Origin: Paraburkholderia aromaticivorans
GTDB taxonomy: Bacteria > Pseudomonadota > Gammaproteobacteria > Burkholderiales > Burkholderiaceae
Length of the DNA stretch: 64,000 nucleotides
Assembly: GCF_012689525.1 (NCBI RefSeq)
Contig: NZ_CP051514.1
Location: 496,001-560,000 of the forward strand
Direction: 5' to 3'
The notes beneath the pieces are model-generated. The model ran no database searches. It saw nothing but the letters and a program-made list of their open reading frames with translations, and was not told where the DNA came from. The translations under genes and the position numbers were made by a program. Position 1 is the first letter of the stretch; the number at the start of each line of letters is the position of its first letter. Of the stretch, positions 1-11,021 are shown one piece after another.

Positions 1-1
1 G

Positions 2-1144
2 GACTACGTGCCGGGGTACTTCCGGGTGATCCGCCACGTGCGCCCCCGGCTGAGCTGTGCCCGTTGTGCGAAGGTTGTCCAGGAAGCGGCGCCGTCGCGC
101 CCGATCGCACGCGGCATGGCCGCAGCCGGCCTGCTGGCGCAGGTGGTGGTTGCCAAGTACGCCGACCATACGCCGTTGTACCGGCAGGCAGGAATCTATC
201 GCCGTGCCGGCATTGAACTCGACCGTGCCACCCTGGCCTCATGGGTTCGCGAGTCCGCCGCACTGCTGCAGCCGCTGGCGGATGCCGTTGGCCGGTATGT
301 GCGTGAGGCGCAAAAAATCCATACGGATGACACTCCCGTCCCGGTGCTGGAACCCGGACGCGGCAAGACGCGTACGGCGCGGTTGTGGACGTACGTACGC
401 GATGACCGGCCGGCGGGCAGCCGGGCACCCCCGGCGGTCTGGTACCAGTACTCGCCCGACCGTAAGGGAGAGCGACCCCGTACGCATCTGCAGGGCTGGT
501 CGGGCATCCTGCAAGCGGATGCCTATAGTGGCTACGATGCGCTGTACCGCGATGGCACGATCATCGAGGCAGCGTGCTGGGCGCATGTGCGGCGCAAGTT
601 CTACGACCTGTACGAACTGGAGCGTTCGCCGGTAGCGCAGGAGGCACTCAGCCGCATCGCGGCCCTGTATGCCATCGAGCGCGAGGTGCGCGGCCGCAAG
701 CCGGAGGTCCGGCAGTCTGTGCGCATGGCGCGGGCATTGCCGCTCGCGGGCACACTGAAGGACTGGCTGGAACATACGCTCGCGCGGGTCCCGGCGAAGT
801 CGGGCCTTGGCAAGGCAATCCGGTATGCGCTGGGGAACTGGCACGCGCTGGTGCGCTACTGTGAAGACGGGCGCATCGAGATCGACAACAATACGGCGGA
901 GCGGGCTATCCGGCCGCTCGTGATCGGCCGGCGCAATTACCTGTTTGCCGGTTCTGACGGCGGTGGACAGAGTGCGGCGGTCATCTACAGCCTGATCGGC
1001 ATAGCACGCCTGAATGGCATCGAACCGTATGCATACCTGCGCACGGTATTCGAGCGCATCGCCGAGCATCCCATCAACCGGATCGACGAGTTGCTGCCGT
1101 GGCGTTTGACGCCGGTGGAGCAGCCGGTCCAGCAGGCTGCGTGA
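2..1144 (+). CDS. tnpC: IS66 transposase TnpC, N-terminus cut by window edge
   Basis: This is the catalytic DDE transposase of an IS66 element. The reading frame is open from base 2, so the true start lies to the left. The visible part begins with a Cys-x-x-Cys pair (SCARCAK) that fits the family's zinc-binding segment. The catalytic domain follows, with acidic residues in IHTDDTPVPVL and LQADAYSGYD and the Glu region NNTAERAIRPLVIGRRN, which is highly characteristic of IS66. The C-terminus has the usual IS66 tail (IARLNGIEPYAYL). The stop codon overlaps a possible GTG start of the next gene (GTGA), suggesting translational coupling. Confidence 0.93.
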   Translation, partial: DYVPGYFRVIRHVRPRLSCARCAKVVQEAAPSRPIARGMAAAGLLAQVVVAKYADHTPLYRQAGIYRRAGIELDRATLASWVRESAALLQPLADAVGRYVREAQKIHTDDTPVPVLEPGRGKTRTARLWTYVRDDRPAGSRAPPAVWYQYSPDRKGERPRTHLQGWSGILQADAYSGYDALYRDGTIIEAACWAHVRRKFYDLYELERSPVAQEALSRIAALYAIEREVRGRKPEVRQSVRMARALPLAGTLKDWLEHTLARVPAKSGLGKAIRYALGNWHALVRYCEDGRIEIDNNTAERAIRPLVIGRRNYLFAGSDGGGQSAAVIYSLIGIARLNGIEPYAYLRTVFERIAEHPINRIDELLPWRLTPVEQPVQQAA

Positions 1145-1146
1145 CG

Positions 1147-1740
1147 ATGGCATCGACTCGCAAGCCCGCGGTACGCGCGGTCAATTCACAGATACCGGTC
1201 TACCAGCTGCACATCGAACTGAAGTATCTGAAGCCGGCGATCTGGAGACGGGTGCTGGTCCCCGCCTCGATCAAGCTGCCGAAGCTGCACGTCGTGCTGC
1301 TGTGGGCGATGGGCTGGGATGGCGGCCACCTGCACGAATTCGTGTTCGGCGACATCAACTACGGGGTGCCCGATCCGGACTTCCCGAGTGACCCGCCGAT
1401 GCTCAACGAAGCGCGGGTGAGCCTGGGCCGTGCGCTCGGTGCGCTGAAGTCATTCATCTACATCTACGATTACGGTGACAACTGGCAGCATCGTGTGAAG
1501 GTCGAGAAGGTCCTGCCGCCTGATCCTGAGCTGCGCTCGCCCATCTGCCTGGACGGCCAAAATGCCTGTCCGCCGGAAGATGTTGGCGGCGTACCCGGCT
1601 ACATCGAGTTCCTCGACGCGATCATCGATCCCGCTCATGATGAACACCACCTGTTGCTCGACTGGTGTGGCGGTGGTTTCGATCCTGCTGCCTTTGACCT
1701 CCAAGGCGTCAACGAACGCCTCTGCGAGATCAAATTCTGA
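1147..1740 (+). CDS. pRiA4b ORF-3-like protein, IS66 passenger
   Basis: A 197-residue protein of the plasmid pRiA4b ORF-3 family. The family signature is visible in the N-terminal half (YQLHIELKYLKPAIWRRVLV, then LPKLHVVLLWAMGWDGGHLHEF) and in the later YDYGDNWQHRVKVEKVLP segment. The biochemical role of the family is unknown. Such genes often ride next to IS66 tnpC. The ATG at 1147 was chosen, but a GTG at 1141 in the same frame would overlap the tnpC stop by four bases and is an equally good start. It lies inside the IS66 boundary at about 1770, so it is probably part of the element. Confidence 0.85.
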   Translation: MASTRKPAVRAVNSQIPVYQLHIELKYLKPAIWRRVLVPASIKLPKLHVVLLWAMGWDGGHLHEFVFGDINYGVPDPDFPSDPPMLNEARVSLGRALGALKSFIYIYDYGDNWQHRVKVEKVLPPDPELRSPICLDGQNACPPEDVGGVPGYIEFLDAIIDPAHDEHHLLLDWCGGGFDPAAFDLQGVNERLCEIKF

Positions 1741-2666
1741 TCGTCAAGACGGCCGCCAAATGTCGCTTACTTCTCACCTGACAAAGATCGAAGGTGCATA
1801 CAGCCATCGCGAACGGCGGCTTTGTGGCGCGATGACTGTCCCTTGTGGGTGTGCGCCGTGAAAAGGTGGCGCTTTCCAGTGGGTGCAAGTCCCACCCGGC
1901 AACGGCTCCAGCCGGAAGCAACCGGAGCAATCGTGGAGGTAACGAAGCGGTTGAAGCCTTCGGTGAAGCGTGTCACGAATCGGTGACAGCGCGAGTGTGC
2001 GGGCCGTAACGTGAGTAAACGCCGAGCAAGCCTCGAAAAGGACGATGCGCAGGCCGACCTGACTACCCTATCGGGGAAGGCTGATACGGCTGGGTGAATG
2101 AGCAGGCAGGACGCTCAGCCGCTGCGCCGGGGTAGTGGCGACAGCACGTACACAAGGAAAGCGTACGCAACACGGGAAGTCCCTTGGCGTGGTCAGGGAT
2201 GATCAACCGGACGCCCGTGAGGGACAGGCCGGGCGCCTTGGGATGACGGAGAGGCCCGTATTACCGTTGAAGCCGGTGTAATGCTGGTGGAGGGAAGGGG
2301 CCTCAGTTCAAGACAGACGCAATACGTAGTGAGGACGTGGAGATTGGGCAACCTATCAACTCCGATTCGTGTTCAGAAGCTGCAGATGGCGTTACACGCG
2401 AAAGCGAAGGCAGAAGCCGGGTATCGCTTCTACGCGCTGTACGACAAGATCTATGGCGAGGATGTGCTGGCGCATGCGTACGCCCAGTGTCGCTCGAACA
2501 AGGGCGCGCCGGGTGTCGATCGGCAAGACTTCGCGGAGGTCGAAGCGTATGGAGTGTCAAAGTGGCTCGGCGAACTGGCGCTTGCGCTCAGGCAGGATGT
2601 GATGGTCTAATTTCCTCGGACAGGTCGATAGGAGGACAATCCGGAATCGACGAGGAAAAACGATAG

Positions 2667-3844
<1,178 letters not shown>

Positions 3845-4944
3845 CCACTACAGGAGACTTACCGGCCGGACCCTATCAGAAGAGTGTTTATCCCGAAGGC
3901 CAATGGCAAGCTGAGGCCACTGGGCATCTCGACCTTGCGAGATCGGGTGTGCATGACAGCAGCGATGCTGGTGCTCGAACCGATCTTCGAAGCCGACCTT
4001 CCACCCGAGCAGTACGCTTACCGCCCCGGGCGAAATGCCCAGCAAGCGGTGATCGAAGTGGAGGAACGACTGCACCGGGGGCACACGGATGTCGTCGACG
4101 CCGACCTCGCGGACTACTTCGGAAGTATTCCCCACGCCGATTTGATGTTGTCGCTCGCGCGACGCATCGTTGACCGGCGCGTGCTGCATCTGATCAAGAT
4201 GTGGTTGGAGTGCTCCGTTGAAGAAACCGATCACCGAGGCCGGAAGACACGTACGACCGAGGCCAAGGACAGCAGGCGCGGCATTCCGCAAGGCTCACCC
4301 GTCTCACCACTGCTGGCGAATATTTATATGCGCCGGTTTGTGTTGGCATGGAAGAAGCTCGGGCTTGAGCGAAGTCTTGGCAGTCGAATCGTGACCTACG
4401 CGGACGATCTGGTGATCCTGTGCAAGCGAGGCAAGGCTGAAGAAGCATTGTCGCGACTACGCGAGATCATGAGCAAGCTGAAGCTGACGGTCAACGACGA
4501 GAAGACACAAATCTGCTCGATTCCGGAAGGCGAATTCGACTTCCTGGGTTACACGTTTGGGCGGATGTACTCGGCGAAGACTGGCCAGGCCCGTATGGGC
4601 ATGCGCCCGTCAAAGAAGAGTATCCGGCGCATGGTCGAGAAGGTCCATGCGCTGACAGCTCATTCGATGACATGGCTCGATACCACGGAGCTGGTGAGCA
4701 AGTTGAACCGCACGCTGCGCGGCTGGGCGAACTACTTCAAGGTAGGGACGGTCAGTCGCGCATATCGGGCGCTCGACAGCTATACCTCTTCGCGGTTGCG
4801 TCGGTGGTTACGTAACAAGTACAAGGTCAGGCGTCGCAGGGGCGGGAGCTATCCATCCTCGCACCTCTACGGGCACTTCGGTCTCGTTCGTCTACAGGGT
4901 CCTTGGTAGTGACTTGCCGTGTACGAAGGCGTGATGTCTTGTCC

Positions 4945-4980
4945 GAGAGCCGGATGCGGGCGATCTGCATGTCCGGTTCG
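4945..4980 (+). ncRNA. Group II intron domain V (intron 1)
   Basis: A 36-base hairpin that begins GAGAGCCGG and ends CCGGTTCG matches the highly conserved domain V pattern of group II introns: the GAGCCG strand, a two-base bulge and a pairing CGGUUC strand. It lies 36 bases after the reverse transcriptase stop codon, the usual position. It is the catalytic core of the ribozyme. Confidence 0.75.
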
Positions 4981-5289
4981 ATGAGCGGGATGTGGAAACG
5001 GGGTTAGGGCGAGGTTCCTAGGGCACCGCCAGACGAAAGGGGCGGAAACAGACAAACCAAACCTAACGCTACCGCGCCACTTCTCGACTCTACCGCGAGT
5101 ACTCATCCACCGGCATCACCCGTGACATTGGACGCTACGACGGCACGAACGGCTGCAAACCGCCTATCAACAGCCTCACAGTGGTCAACACTCCAATGTC
5201 AGCTCAGGCCGATCAATCGTGAAGTCAAGCTGTTTATCGAGAGCCCGTCGAGTTTGGAAGAGGAGCGTGGTTTGATTTTATTCGATCGG

Positions 5290-6825
5290 TCAATGTTTTT
5301 CAGCGTCAGGAAAAAAATGCTGATCGAGCCACTCATAGCCAGCCGTGGCCTCGCGAACCGTTTCTACAGAGATAGGTGCTTCGTTCTCGCCATGGAACAG
5401 CGCGTTGCGATCCTTCGAAACCTTCGAATAGTTCGACTGGACATTCGATAGCGGTGGTGCTCCTTTAATCTTGCGGCAGACGTACTTAAGCTGCTTGAAG
5501 CGACTTGGCTTTCGAGTATCGGTAGGCCAATCAATCTGATCAGCGACCTCCTGGCTGGTTGCCTCAACCAGTTGTCGGGCTTCATCCCAGTATGCGTCGC
5601 TGCTGTCTAAGCTATTAAGGTCGATCGGTGAGCCAGATTTTGCGACCTCGGCCCTCATCCTATCGTTGATTAACGACTCGGTCCCGACGTTCAGCCAAAA
5701 GAGAGCTTCTCGGGTATCGCCGACGCGCGCGTGTTGTTGCGCAAGCTCACGGCACTTCCGATGCCACGGCATCGCTCGCATTTCATCCTCGACGATCAAC
5801 GGCTCGGACGGCGGCATGAACGCCTTCATCAAACTTGCCGGATTGTTGCGCCAAATGAGCCCGAAGTCTTTGTTTGAACTGCAGGTCATCCGGCTTTCGA
5901 GCTGGCCGATATCGCTCGGTGACGGAATCCATCCAAAGGTCTCACTCTGCTGATAGCGGACATGCCAACAGACCTCGTAGATCACGTCGAACGCCACATT
6001 GAAGCCGTTTGGCCACGATTCTCCTTGGATGGAGCCAGCAGATGGAATCCGCAACGCGGGCGCCTCAACACTTGGGTCGATAAGGGCAGCAAAGTGAAGC
6101 TCGACCGAGGTCACACCGCTTGGCCACCGCGATGTGTTCATCTCTGCGGCGACCGCTCCCGTGCCGCCCGAATCGAAAGCGACCGAAGACTTTGAAATTT
6201 TTGGAGTGAGCGAGCCAGTAAGCTGAATTCCGCGATGAACGGTCCTTAGTTCGATGGTCTGTGCGGAAATCGCATAAGGTAGCGATGTGCGAAGAATCGT
6301 GCGAAGCGTCCCGTCCCTTAATCCGTCAACTATGCTCGTGACAACCGCAAGCTCGGAATCGAATTCCGTGGCCTTCGTAGAGGTCCAAGGCCGGACGATG
6401 GCTCCTATGCGCGATGAAATATCATCGAGCAGCGCTAGCCCCTCGTCGGCCAGCGGCAAAGGTACATCAGCGAACTTCTCGTAAAGTTCGTCGCGAAGCG
6501 CATGTAGGACGAAAACCGACGAGTTCATGGGAGATATGGACTCGTATCCACTCAGCATCGCGGCACACTTGCGGAAGCTGGCCTGATGCTCCAGTGTCAC
6601 AGTGAACGGTGTCGGTATCCGCCACCTGTCGTGACGCGCACAGAAGTCAAAGAGGAAAGCTTCACGCGCCAGCTTGTCGGCCTCCGAGCCACACACTATC
6701 GAAGGGACGTGCGAGAGAACGTCGAGCAATCCAGACGTCGCGATTGTTGTGGCTGAAGTCTGAGTGTACAACTGCACTGAGCCGTAGCGGCTTCGCAACC
6801 ATGCCTTAGCTTCTGCTTTATTCAT
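5290..6825 (-). CDS. Large protein with C-terminal HEPN-like motif
   Basis: A 511-residue protein that I cannot name from full-length similarity. The last 150 residues look like an Apea-type HEPN domain: a helical run (HARVGDTREALFWLNVGTES) and, near the end, DRNALFHGE. There Arg473 and His478 form the R-x4-H signature of HEPN ribonucleases, and RNxxxHG is the common variant. The N-terminal 350 residues have no recognised motif and no membrane segment. HEPN proteins of this layout are often RNases in defence or stress systems; that role is inferred. It is a lone gene between two group II introns, with its start at ATG 6825 just after an AT-rich stretch. Confidence 0.7.
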   Translation of the reverse strand: MNKAEAKAWLRSRYGSVQLYTQTSATTIATSGLLDVLSHVPSIVCGSEADKLAREAFLFDFCARHDRWRIPTPFTVTLEHQASFRKCAAMLSGYESISPMNSSVFVLHALRDELYEKFADVPLPLADEGLALLDDISSRIGAIVRPWTSTKATEFDSELAVVTSIVDGLRDGTLRTILRTSLPYAISAQTIELRTVHRGIQLTGSLTPKISKSSVAFDSGGTGAVAAEMNTSRWPSGVTSVELHFAALIDPSVEAPALRIPSAGSIQGESWPNGFNVAFDVIYEVCWHVRYQQSETFGWIPSPSDIGQLESRMTCSSNKDFGLIWRNNPASLMKAFMPPSEPLIVEDEMRAMPWHRKCRELAQQHARVGDTREALFWLNVGTESLINDRMRAEVAKSGSPIDLNSLDSSDAYWDEARQLVEATSQEVADQIDWPTDTRKPSRFKQLKYVCRKIKGAPPLSNVQSNYSKVSKDRNALFHGENEAPISVETVREATAGYEWLDQHFFPDAEKH

Positions 6826-7194
6826 TTCTTAAGTTAAACGATGTTTGATGTGTTCGTGGGCAGCTGGTGGGGGCATCGCCCCTCGTCACCGTTGGCTTCG
6901 CGCTGCAATTCAATCATGCTCGACCTCGAGCGGTGCGTACATTCCCTTCTGACAGTGACCGGTCCGACCCGAATCGCCATCTGGGAATATGGGCGGGCAC
7001 GCGAGGTCCAACTGTAGATATGGTCCGCGCCTGCCATGTAAACTTCGACTAAGGCTTGGGCCGCCGGTGTTGTAGGATTATAAGTCCCCAACGCGTCGGT
7101 ATTTTGTGCGACGCGGCTGCATTTGAAAGGCCGGTCTCGATCGTCGAACGGCCATCCAAGCGCTGACCGGCGAACGTCGGCAATGGCCGAGGGG
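6826..7194. other. Intergenic stretch without recognised gene
   Basis: About 370 bases between the start of the HEPN-type gene and the 3' end of group II intron 2. It should contain the leftward promoter of the HEPN-type gene and the 3' exon of the intron. No protein with recognisable similarity is seen on either strand. Confidence 0.5.
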
Positions 7195-7230
7195 ATAGGG
7201 GTAGGAAACGGCGATCGCCGTCCCCTCCCT

Positions 7231-7267
7231 CCGAACCCGGTGTGCAGTTTTCCCGCGACGGGCTCTC
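7231..7267 (-). ncRNA. Group II intron domain V (intron 2)
   Basis: On the minus strand a hairpin starts GAGAGCCCG and closes with CGGGTTCGG, the conserved domain V form. It lies a few bases after the reverse transcriptase stop codon. A domain VI candidate hairpin with CGGCGATCGCCG follows immediately. Confidence 0.72.
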
Positions 7268-7819
7268 CAGTCAGTTGTTTCCACATCGGGATTGGCGCGC
7301 CAATCGAAGGGCCTCGGACATCGTGAACAGCCCAAGATTAGCGAAGGAAGCATTTGGCCATCGCGTGTGATCACGAAGGCATCGACCCTGACCCGGACGA
7401 TGAAGCTGTCGGCGCAGGATCGCTCGCAGACGGCGACGAACAAAGCCATCGACGGACGAGAAGGTGTATCGATGGGCATGCTGGAAATAGCCAAACCAGC
7501 CACGCAGGAGTGGATTGATCGAGGCAATGGTGTCCTTGATCGAGTCACCCCGGTTACGCCTGGTCAGGGCCCGGATTGTATCCCGCAGCCCCATGAGACT
7601 CTTCTTGCGCACCCAACGTTGGCCCTCCTCGAACCGGTAGCCCAGAAACTCGAACCCATGACCCTCCAGCCGACAATTCCCAACGTGGGTTTTGTCGGGA
7701 TGCAGTGTCAAGCCGTTCGCATCCACCCAAGCCCGCATGCGAGTGAGCGCAGCTTCCCCCCGGTGTCACAATAGTTGTCGCCTCTGAATTTTCTTAAATT
7801 GAAGAGTCAGAGGTGCAGG

Positions 7820-8320
7820 TTGAAGGTGAAACAAACGTATTCTGTCGAGTTCAAAGAGCAAGCGCTGTCGAAAGTTTTGCAGCGCGGGAGCCGCACGGTT
7901 GGATCGGTGGCCGACGAATTGAACATGAATTTACTGACATTAAGGAAGTGGATGAGAGGTAGCGCCGCTGCGGGTCGGAGCTCAGGCTCCGGACAAGCAA
8001 AACGTCCAGCAGACTGGTCGCCGGAAGAACGGCTGCTGGCTTTGCATGAGAGCCACGGCCTGGTCGACGAAGCACTGAACGCGTGGTGTCGTGAGCGGGG
8101 GCTGTTTGCTCATCATCTCACGCAGTGGCGCATGGATTTTTGCGCCGTCGGCGGGACCGGCGGTCGGCGTGAGAACGGCCAGGAAGTACGGGATCTGAAG
8201 CAAGCCAATGTCCAATTACAGCGCGAATTGAACCGCAAGGAGAAAGCGCTGGCGGAGGCGGCGGCGCTGTTGGTGCTGCAAAAAAAGTATCGTGCGCTGT
8301 TCGAGGGCGAGGCCGAATGA
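7820..8320 (+). CDS. IS3-family OrfA-type HTH protein (copy 1)
   Basis: A protein of about 166 residues with a transposase_8-type helix-turn-helix (TYSVEFKEQALSKVLQRGS, then GSVADELNMNLLTLRKWMRG). A C-terminal coiled coil (LKQANVQLQRELNRKEKAL) follows. It should recognise the element ends. The start is uncertain: TTG at 7820 after a GGTGCAGG stretch is chosen, and the frame is open further upstream. The end overlaps the next gene by ATGA (8317-8320). Compared with copy 2 it has Gln instead of Leu in HHLTQWRMDF. Confidence 0.85.
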   Translation: MKVKQTYSVEFKEQALSKVLQRGSRTVGSVADELNMNLLTLRKWMRGSAAAGRSSGSGQAKRPADWSPEERLLALHESHGLVDEALNAWCRERGLFAHHLTQWRMDFCAVGGTGGRRENGQEVRDLKQANVQLQRELNRKEKALAEAAALLVLQKKYRALFEGEAE

Positions 8321-9396
8321 CAGCCCTTGAAGAGCGCAAGACATTGATCGGCCTGATCAGCGAGGCGACCCTGGCGGGGGCTCGCCAGGCGCCCGCGTGT
8401 GAGATGCTGGGGCTGAGCGCACGGACGGTTCAGCGTTGGCAAGGTGGCGAACCTGACGCGGTGGACGGGCGCTCGTTACGACACCATGAGCCATCTCACA
8501 AGCTGAGCGCCGAGGAACGCACCGAGCTGCTGGCAGTTGCGAACTCGGCCGAGTTTGGTCATTTGCCGCCGAGCCAGATCGTGCCTCGGCTGGCTGACCA
8601 GCAACGCTATATCGCCTCGGAGTCGACGTTCTATCGGGTGCTGAAAGCCGAGAAGCAGCTTGCCCATCGGCGCAGTGAACGGCCGGTCAAATCATGCGGC
8701 AAACCACGAGCGGTTCGCGCGGACGCGCCGAATCAGCTTTACAGTTGGGACATCACGTACTTGCCGGCGACGATCCGCGGGCAGTACTTTTATCTGTATC
8801 TGTTTATGGACGTGTTCAGCCGCAAGATCGTCGGCTGGCAGGTCTACGCCGAAGAGAGTAGCGCCCAGGCCAGCGAGGTGCTCAAGGATCTATGCGCGCG
8901 TGAGGCGATACAGCCCAACCAGGTAATTTTGCACTCCGACAACGGCGGCCCAATGAAGGGCGCCACGATGCTTGCCACCTTGCAGGCCTTGGGCGTGATG
9001 CCGTCGTTGAGTCGCCCCGGCGTGAGCAACGACAACCCCTATTCGGAATCGTTGTTCAAAACGCTGAAGTACCGGCCCGCTTATCCGTTAGAGGCATTCG
9101 ATACCCTGTTCGCCGCCCGCACCTGGGTTGCAGAACTAGTGCGCTGGTACAACCACGAACACCGCCACAGTGCGATCCGTTTCGTGACGCCGGCCCAGCG
9201 CCATGCGAATCTTGATCAGGACATCCTCGAGCGCCGCAAGGCGCTCTACGAGGGTGCGCGCGAACGTCATCCGCTACGATGGAAAGGTGCCACGCGGGAC
9301 TGGCAGCGCGTTCATGTCGTGCATCTGAATCCCGGTCGTGCTGAGCCGACCGTCGACATTCGACGACCCCGTAACGAGGAATTAAAAGCAGCCTGA
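8317..9396 (+). CDS. IS3-family integrase-core transposase (copy 1)
   Basis: A 359-residue DDE transposase. It has an N-terminal helix-turn-helix (EMLGLSARTVQRWQGGE) and a middle HTH_21-like part (LPPSQIVPRLADQQRYIASES). The integrase core has Asp in YSWDITYLPA, Asp in ILHSDNGGPMKG and Glu in NPYSESLFKTLKYRP. The C-terminal tail (YNHEHRHSAIRFVTPAQRH) is typical of the family. It is identical to the copy 2 protein. Confidence 0.93.
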   Translation: MTALEERKTLIGLISEATLAGARQAPACEMLGLSARTVQRWQGGEPDAVDGRSLRHHEPSHKLSAEERTELLAVANSAEFGHLPPSQIVPRLADQQRYIASESTFYRVLKAEKQLAHRRSERPVKSCGKPRAVRADAPNQLYSWDITYLPATIRGQYFYLYLFMDVFSRKIVGWQVYAEESSAQASEVLKDLCAREAIQPNQVILHSDNGGPMKGATMLATLQALGVMPSLSRPGVSNDNPYSESLFKTLKYRPAYPLEAFDTLFAARTWVAELVRWYNHEHRHSAIRFVTPAQRHANLDQDILERRKALYEGARERHPLRWKGATRDWQRVHVVHLNPGRAEPTVDIRRPRNEELKAA

Positions 9397-10520
9397 ATTC
9401 AAAACGTCGAGGCGACAACTAGCTGGAAAACTTCCGCTTCCGCTTCCTCACGTGTACGGCATAACACCACGGCGTCATCCGCGTAGCGCACCATGACCAG
9501 CCCTGCCTGTCGCATTTCCACGTCAAGCTCGTGCAGGTACAGATTTGCCAACAAGGGGCTGACAACCGCCCCTTGAGGACTGCCGGAAGTCGGCGTCCAG
9601 CGCGTCATGTCTTCCATGATGTCTTGCTTGAGAAAGTACTGGATGAGTTCCAGAACCCGGCCGTCCGAGATTCGCCCCGCCACTCTCGCAAGAAGAGGTG
9701 AGTGTGGAATCGAGTCAAAATAGCTTTGCAGGTCGGCATCGACCACCCAGCAGTAGCCCGCTTTCACATGCCGGTCCACTTCGCGCAGCGCATCCTTGCA
9801 GCCCAAGCCCGGGCGAAAGCCGTAGCTTCTCGACTCGAACTCATGCTCAAAGATCGGCTCGATTACCAGCTTCAGGGCCGCCTGAACGACGCGATCCTTT
9901 ACAGCGGGTATGCCGAGCGGACGACGTCCTTTACCTTTCGGTATGTAGACGCGCCGCACCGGCTGCGGGCGATAGCTACCATCCTGCAATGCTTGCGCCA
10001 GTTCAGCAAGGTAGCGGTCCCGCGCTTGCGCGAATCGCTTCACGCTCATGCGGTCCACTCCCGCCGCCCCGGCGTTCTTCTCGACCTGAGCCCACCCCAG
10101 CGCGAGCGTGTCCAGGCGAAACACCTTGTCAATCAGACTGTGCCATTTACCTCCTTTAACTCCGTTTCGTAGAGCAGCCAACATAGCGTCCGTCCAGATT
10201 GAAGCTGACGCGAATTTCCGCTGCACGCAGCTTCCCAGCGCGTCTGCATCTCGTCTAGTCGTTTCCGACACTGGCGATGCTTCGATCTTCATCTCTGCTT
10301 CCTTCCGGTCTTTTACTATCAACTTTCCTGCCCCGCTTCCCTAGTGCGCCTTTTGCTCTGACGCAGGTCTCCACGGCTCGACTCTTCCGTGTGCAGTACT
10401 ATCGGGACTCTGACTCCTGCCAGCGTTCACCTCGCCGGCAGGTCTCCCCGCTTGCTTCCCCCGGTGTCACAATAGTTGTCGCCTCTGAATTTTCTTAAAT
10501 TGAAGAGTCAGAGGTGCAGG

Positions 10521-11021
10521 TTGAAGGTGAAACAAACGTATTCTGTCGAGTTCAAAGAGCAAGCGCTGTCGAAAGTTTTGCAGCGCGGGAGCCGCACGGT
10601 TGGATCGGTGGCCGACGAATTGAACATGAATTTACTGACATTAAGGAAGTGGATGAGAGGTAGCGCCGCTGCGGGTCGGAGCTCAGGCTCCGGACAAGCA
10701 AAACGTCCAGCAGACTGGTCGCCGGAAGAACGGCTGCTGGCTTTGCATGAGAGCCACGGCCTGGTCGACGAAGCACTGAACGCGTGGTGTCGTGAGCGGG
10801 GGCTGTTTGCTCATCATCTAACGCTGTGGCGCATGGATTTTTGCGCCGTCGGCGGGACCGGCGGTCGGCGTGAGAACGGCCAGGAAGTACGGGATCTGAA
10901 GCAAGCCAATGTCCAATTACAGCGCGAATTGAACCGCAAGGAGAAAGCGCTGGCGGAGGCGGCGGCGCTGTTGGTGCTGCAAAAAAAGTATCGTGCGCTG
11001 TTCGAGGGCGAGGCCGAATGA
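10521..11021 (+). CDS. IS3-family OrfA-type HTH protein (copy 2)
   Basis: Same protein as at 7820-8320 with a single visible substitution (HHLTLWRMDF). Helix-turn-helix in the first third, coiled coil at the C-terminus, ATGA overlap with the downstream transposase gene at 11018-11021. Confidence 0.85.
   Translation: MKVKQTYSVEFKEQALSKVLQRGSRTVGSVADELNMNLLTLRKWMRGSAAAGRSSGSGQAKRPADWSPEERLLALHESHGLVDEALNAWCRERGLFAHHLTLWRMDFCAVGGTGGRRENGQEVRDLKQANVQLQRELNRKEKALAEAAALLVLQKKYRALFEGEAE

Larger units (their letters stand above)
1..1770 (+). mobile_element. IS66-family element, right-hand part
   Basis: This stretch contains the C-terminal part of an IS66 transposase, a pRiA4b-type passenger gene and, at about 1750-1770, a sequence ending in GCTTAC. 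IS66 elements characteristically end in GTAAGC/GCTTAC, so the right terminus is placed at about 1770. The left end and the usual tnpA and tnpB genes lie outside the window. About 80 bases of undescribed sequence separate this end from a group II intron. Confidence 0.75.
7758..9430 (+). mobile_element. IS3-family element, copy 1
   Basis: A 1673-bp element with two genes. A 13-base inverted repeat TAGTTGTCGCCTC lies close to the left end (7772-7784), and its complement is near the right end (9409-9421). The outer limits come from sequence shared with copy 2 and from the direct repeat CTTCC at 7753-7757 and 9431-9435. Excision with one CTTCC restores the intron reverse transcriptase frame. It differs from copy 2 by very few bases, including one extra C at the left edge. 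Confidence 0.88.
7271..10322 (-). pseudogene. ltrA: Group II intron reverse transcriptase, split by IS copy 1
   Basis: The protein is in two pieces, 10322-9431 (N-terminal) and 7757-7271 (C-terminal). The N-terminal piece carries the reverse transcriptase domain ([55 protein letters not shown] and the catalytic [11 protein letters not shown]). The C-terminal piece carries ANGLTLHPDKTHVG, GFEFLGYRF and the maturase segment (LLRGWFGYFQHAH, FVRRRLRAILRRQ). Removing the IS and one CTTCC copy joins them in frame through a Glu/Ala-rich EEAEAEAALTR stretch. The sequence differs from the intron 1 protein, so the two introns belong to different lineages. Confidence 0.88.

Noticed and set aside
239..1153. 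304-codon minus-strand frame opposite the IS66 transposase
   Set aside because: Antisense shadow of tnpC with no recognisable protein content.
7078..7548. Minus-strand frame over the intron 2 3' end
   Set aside because: It overlaps domain V and the end of the reverse transcriptase gene in another frame, and its composition is not protein-like.
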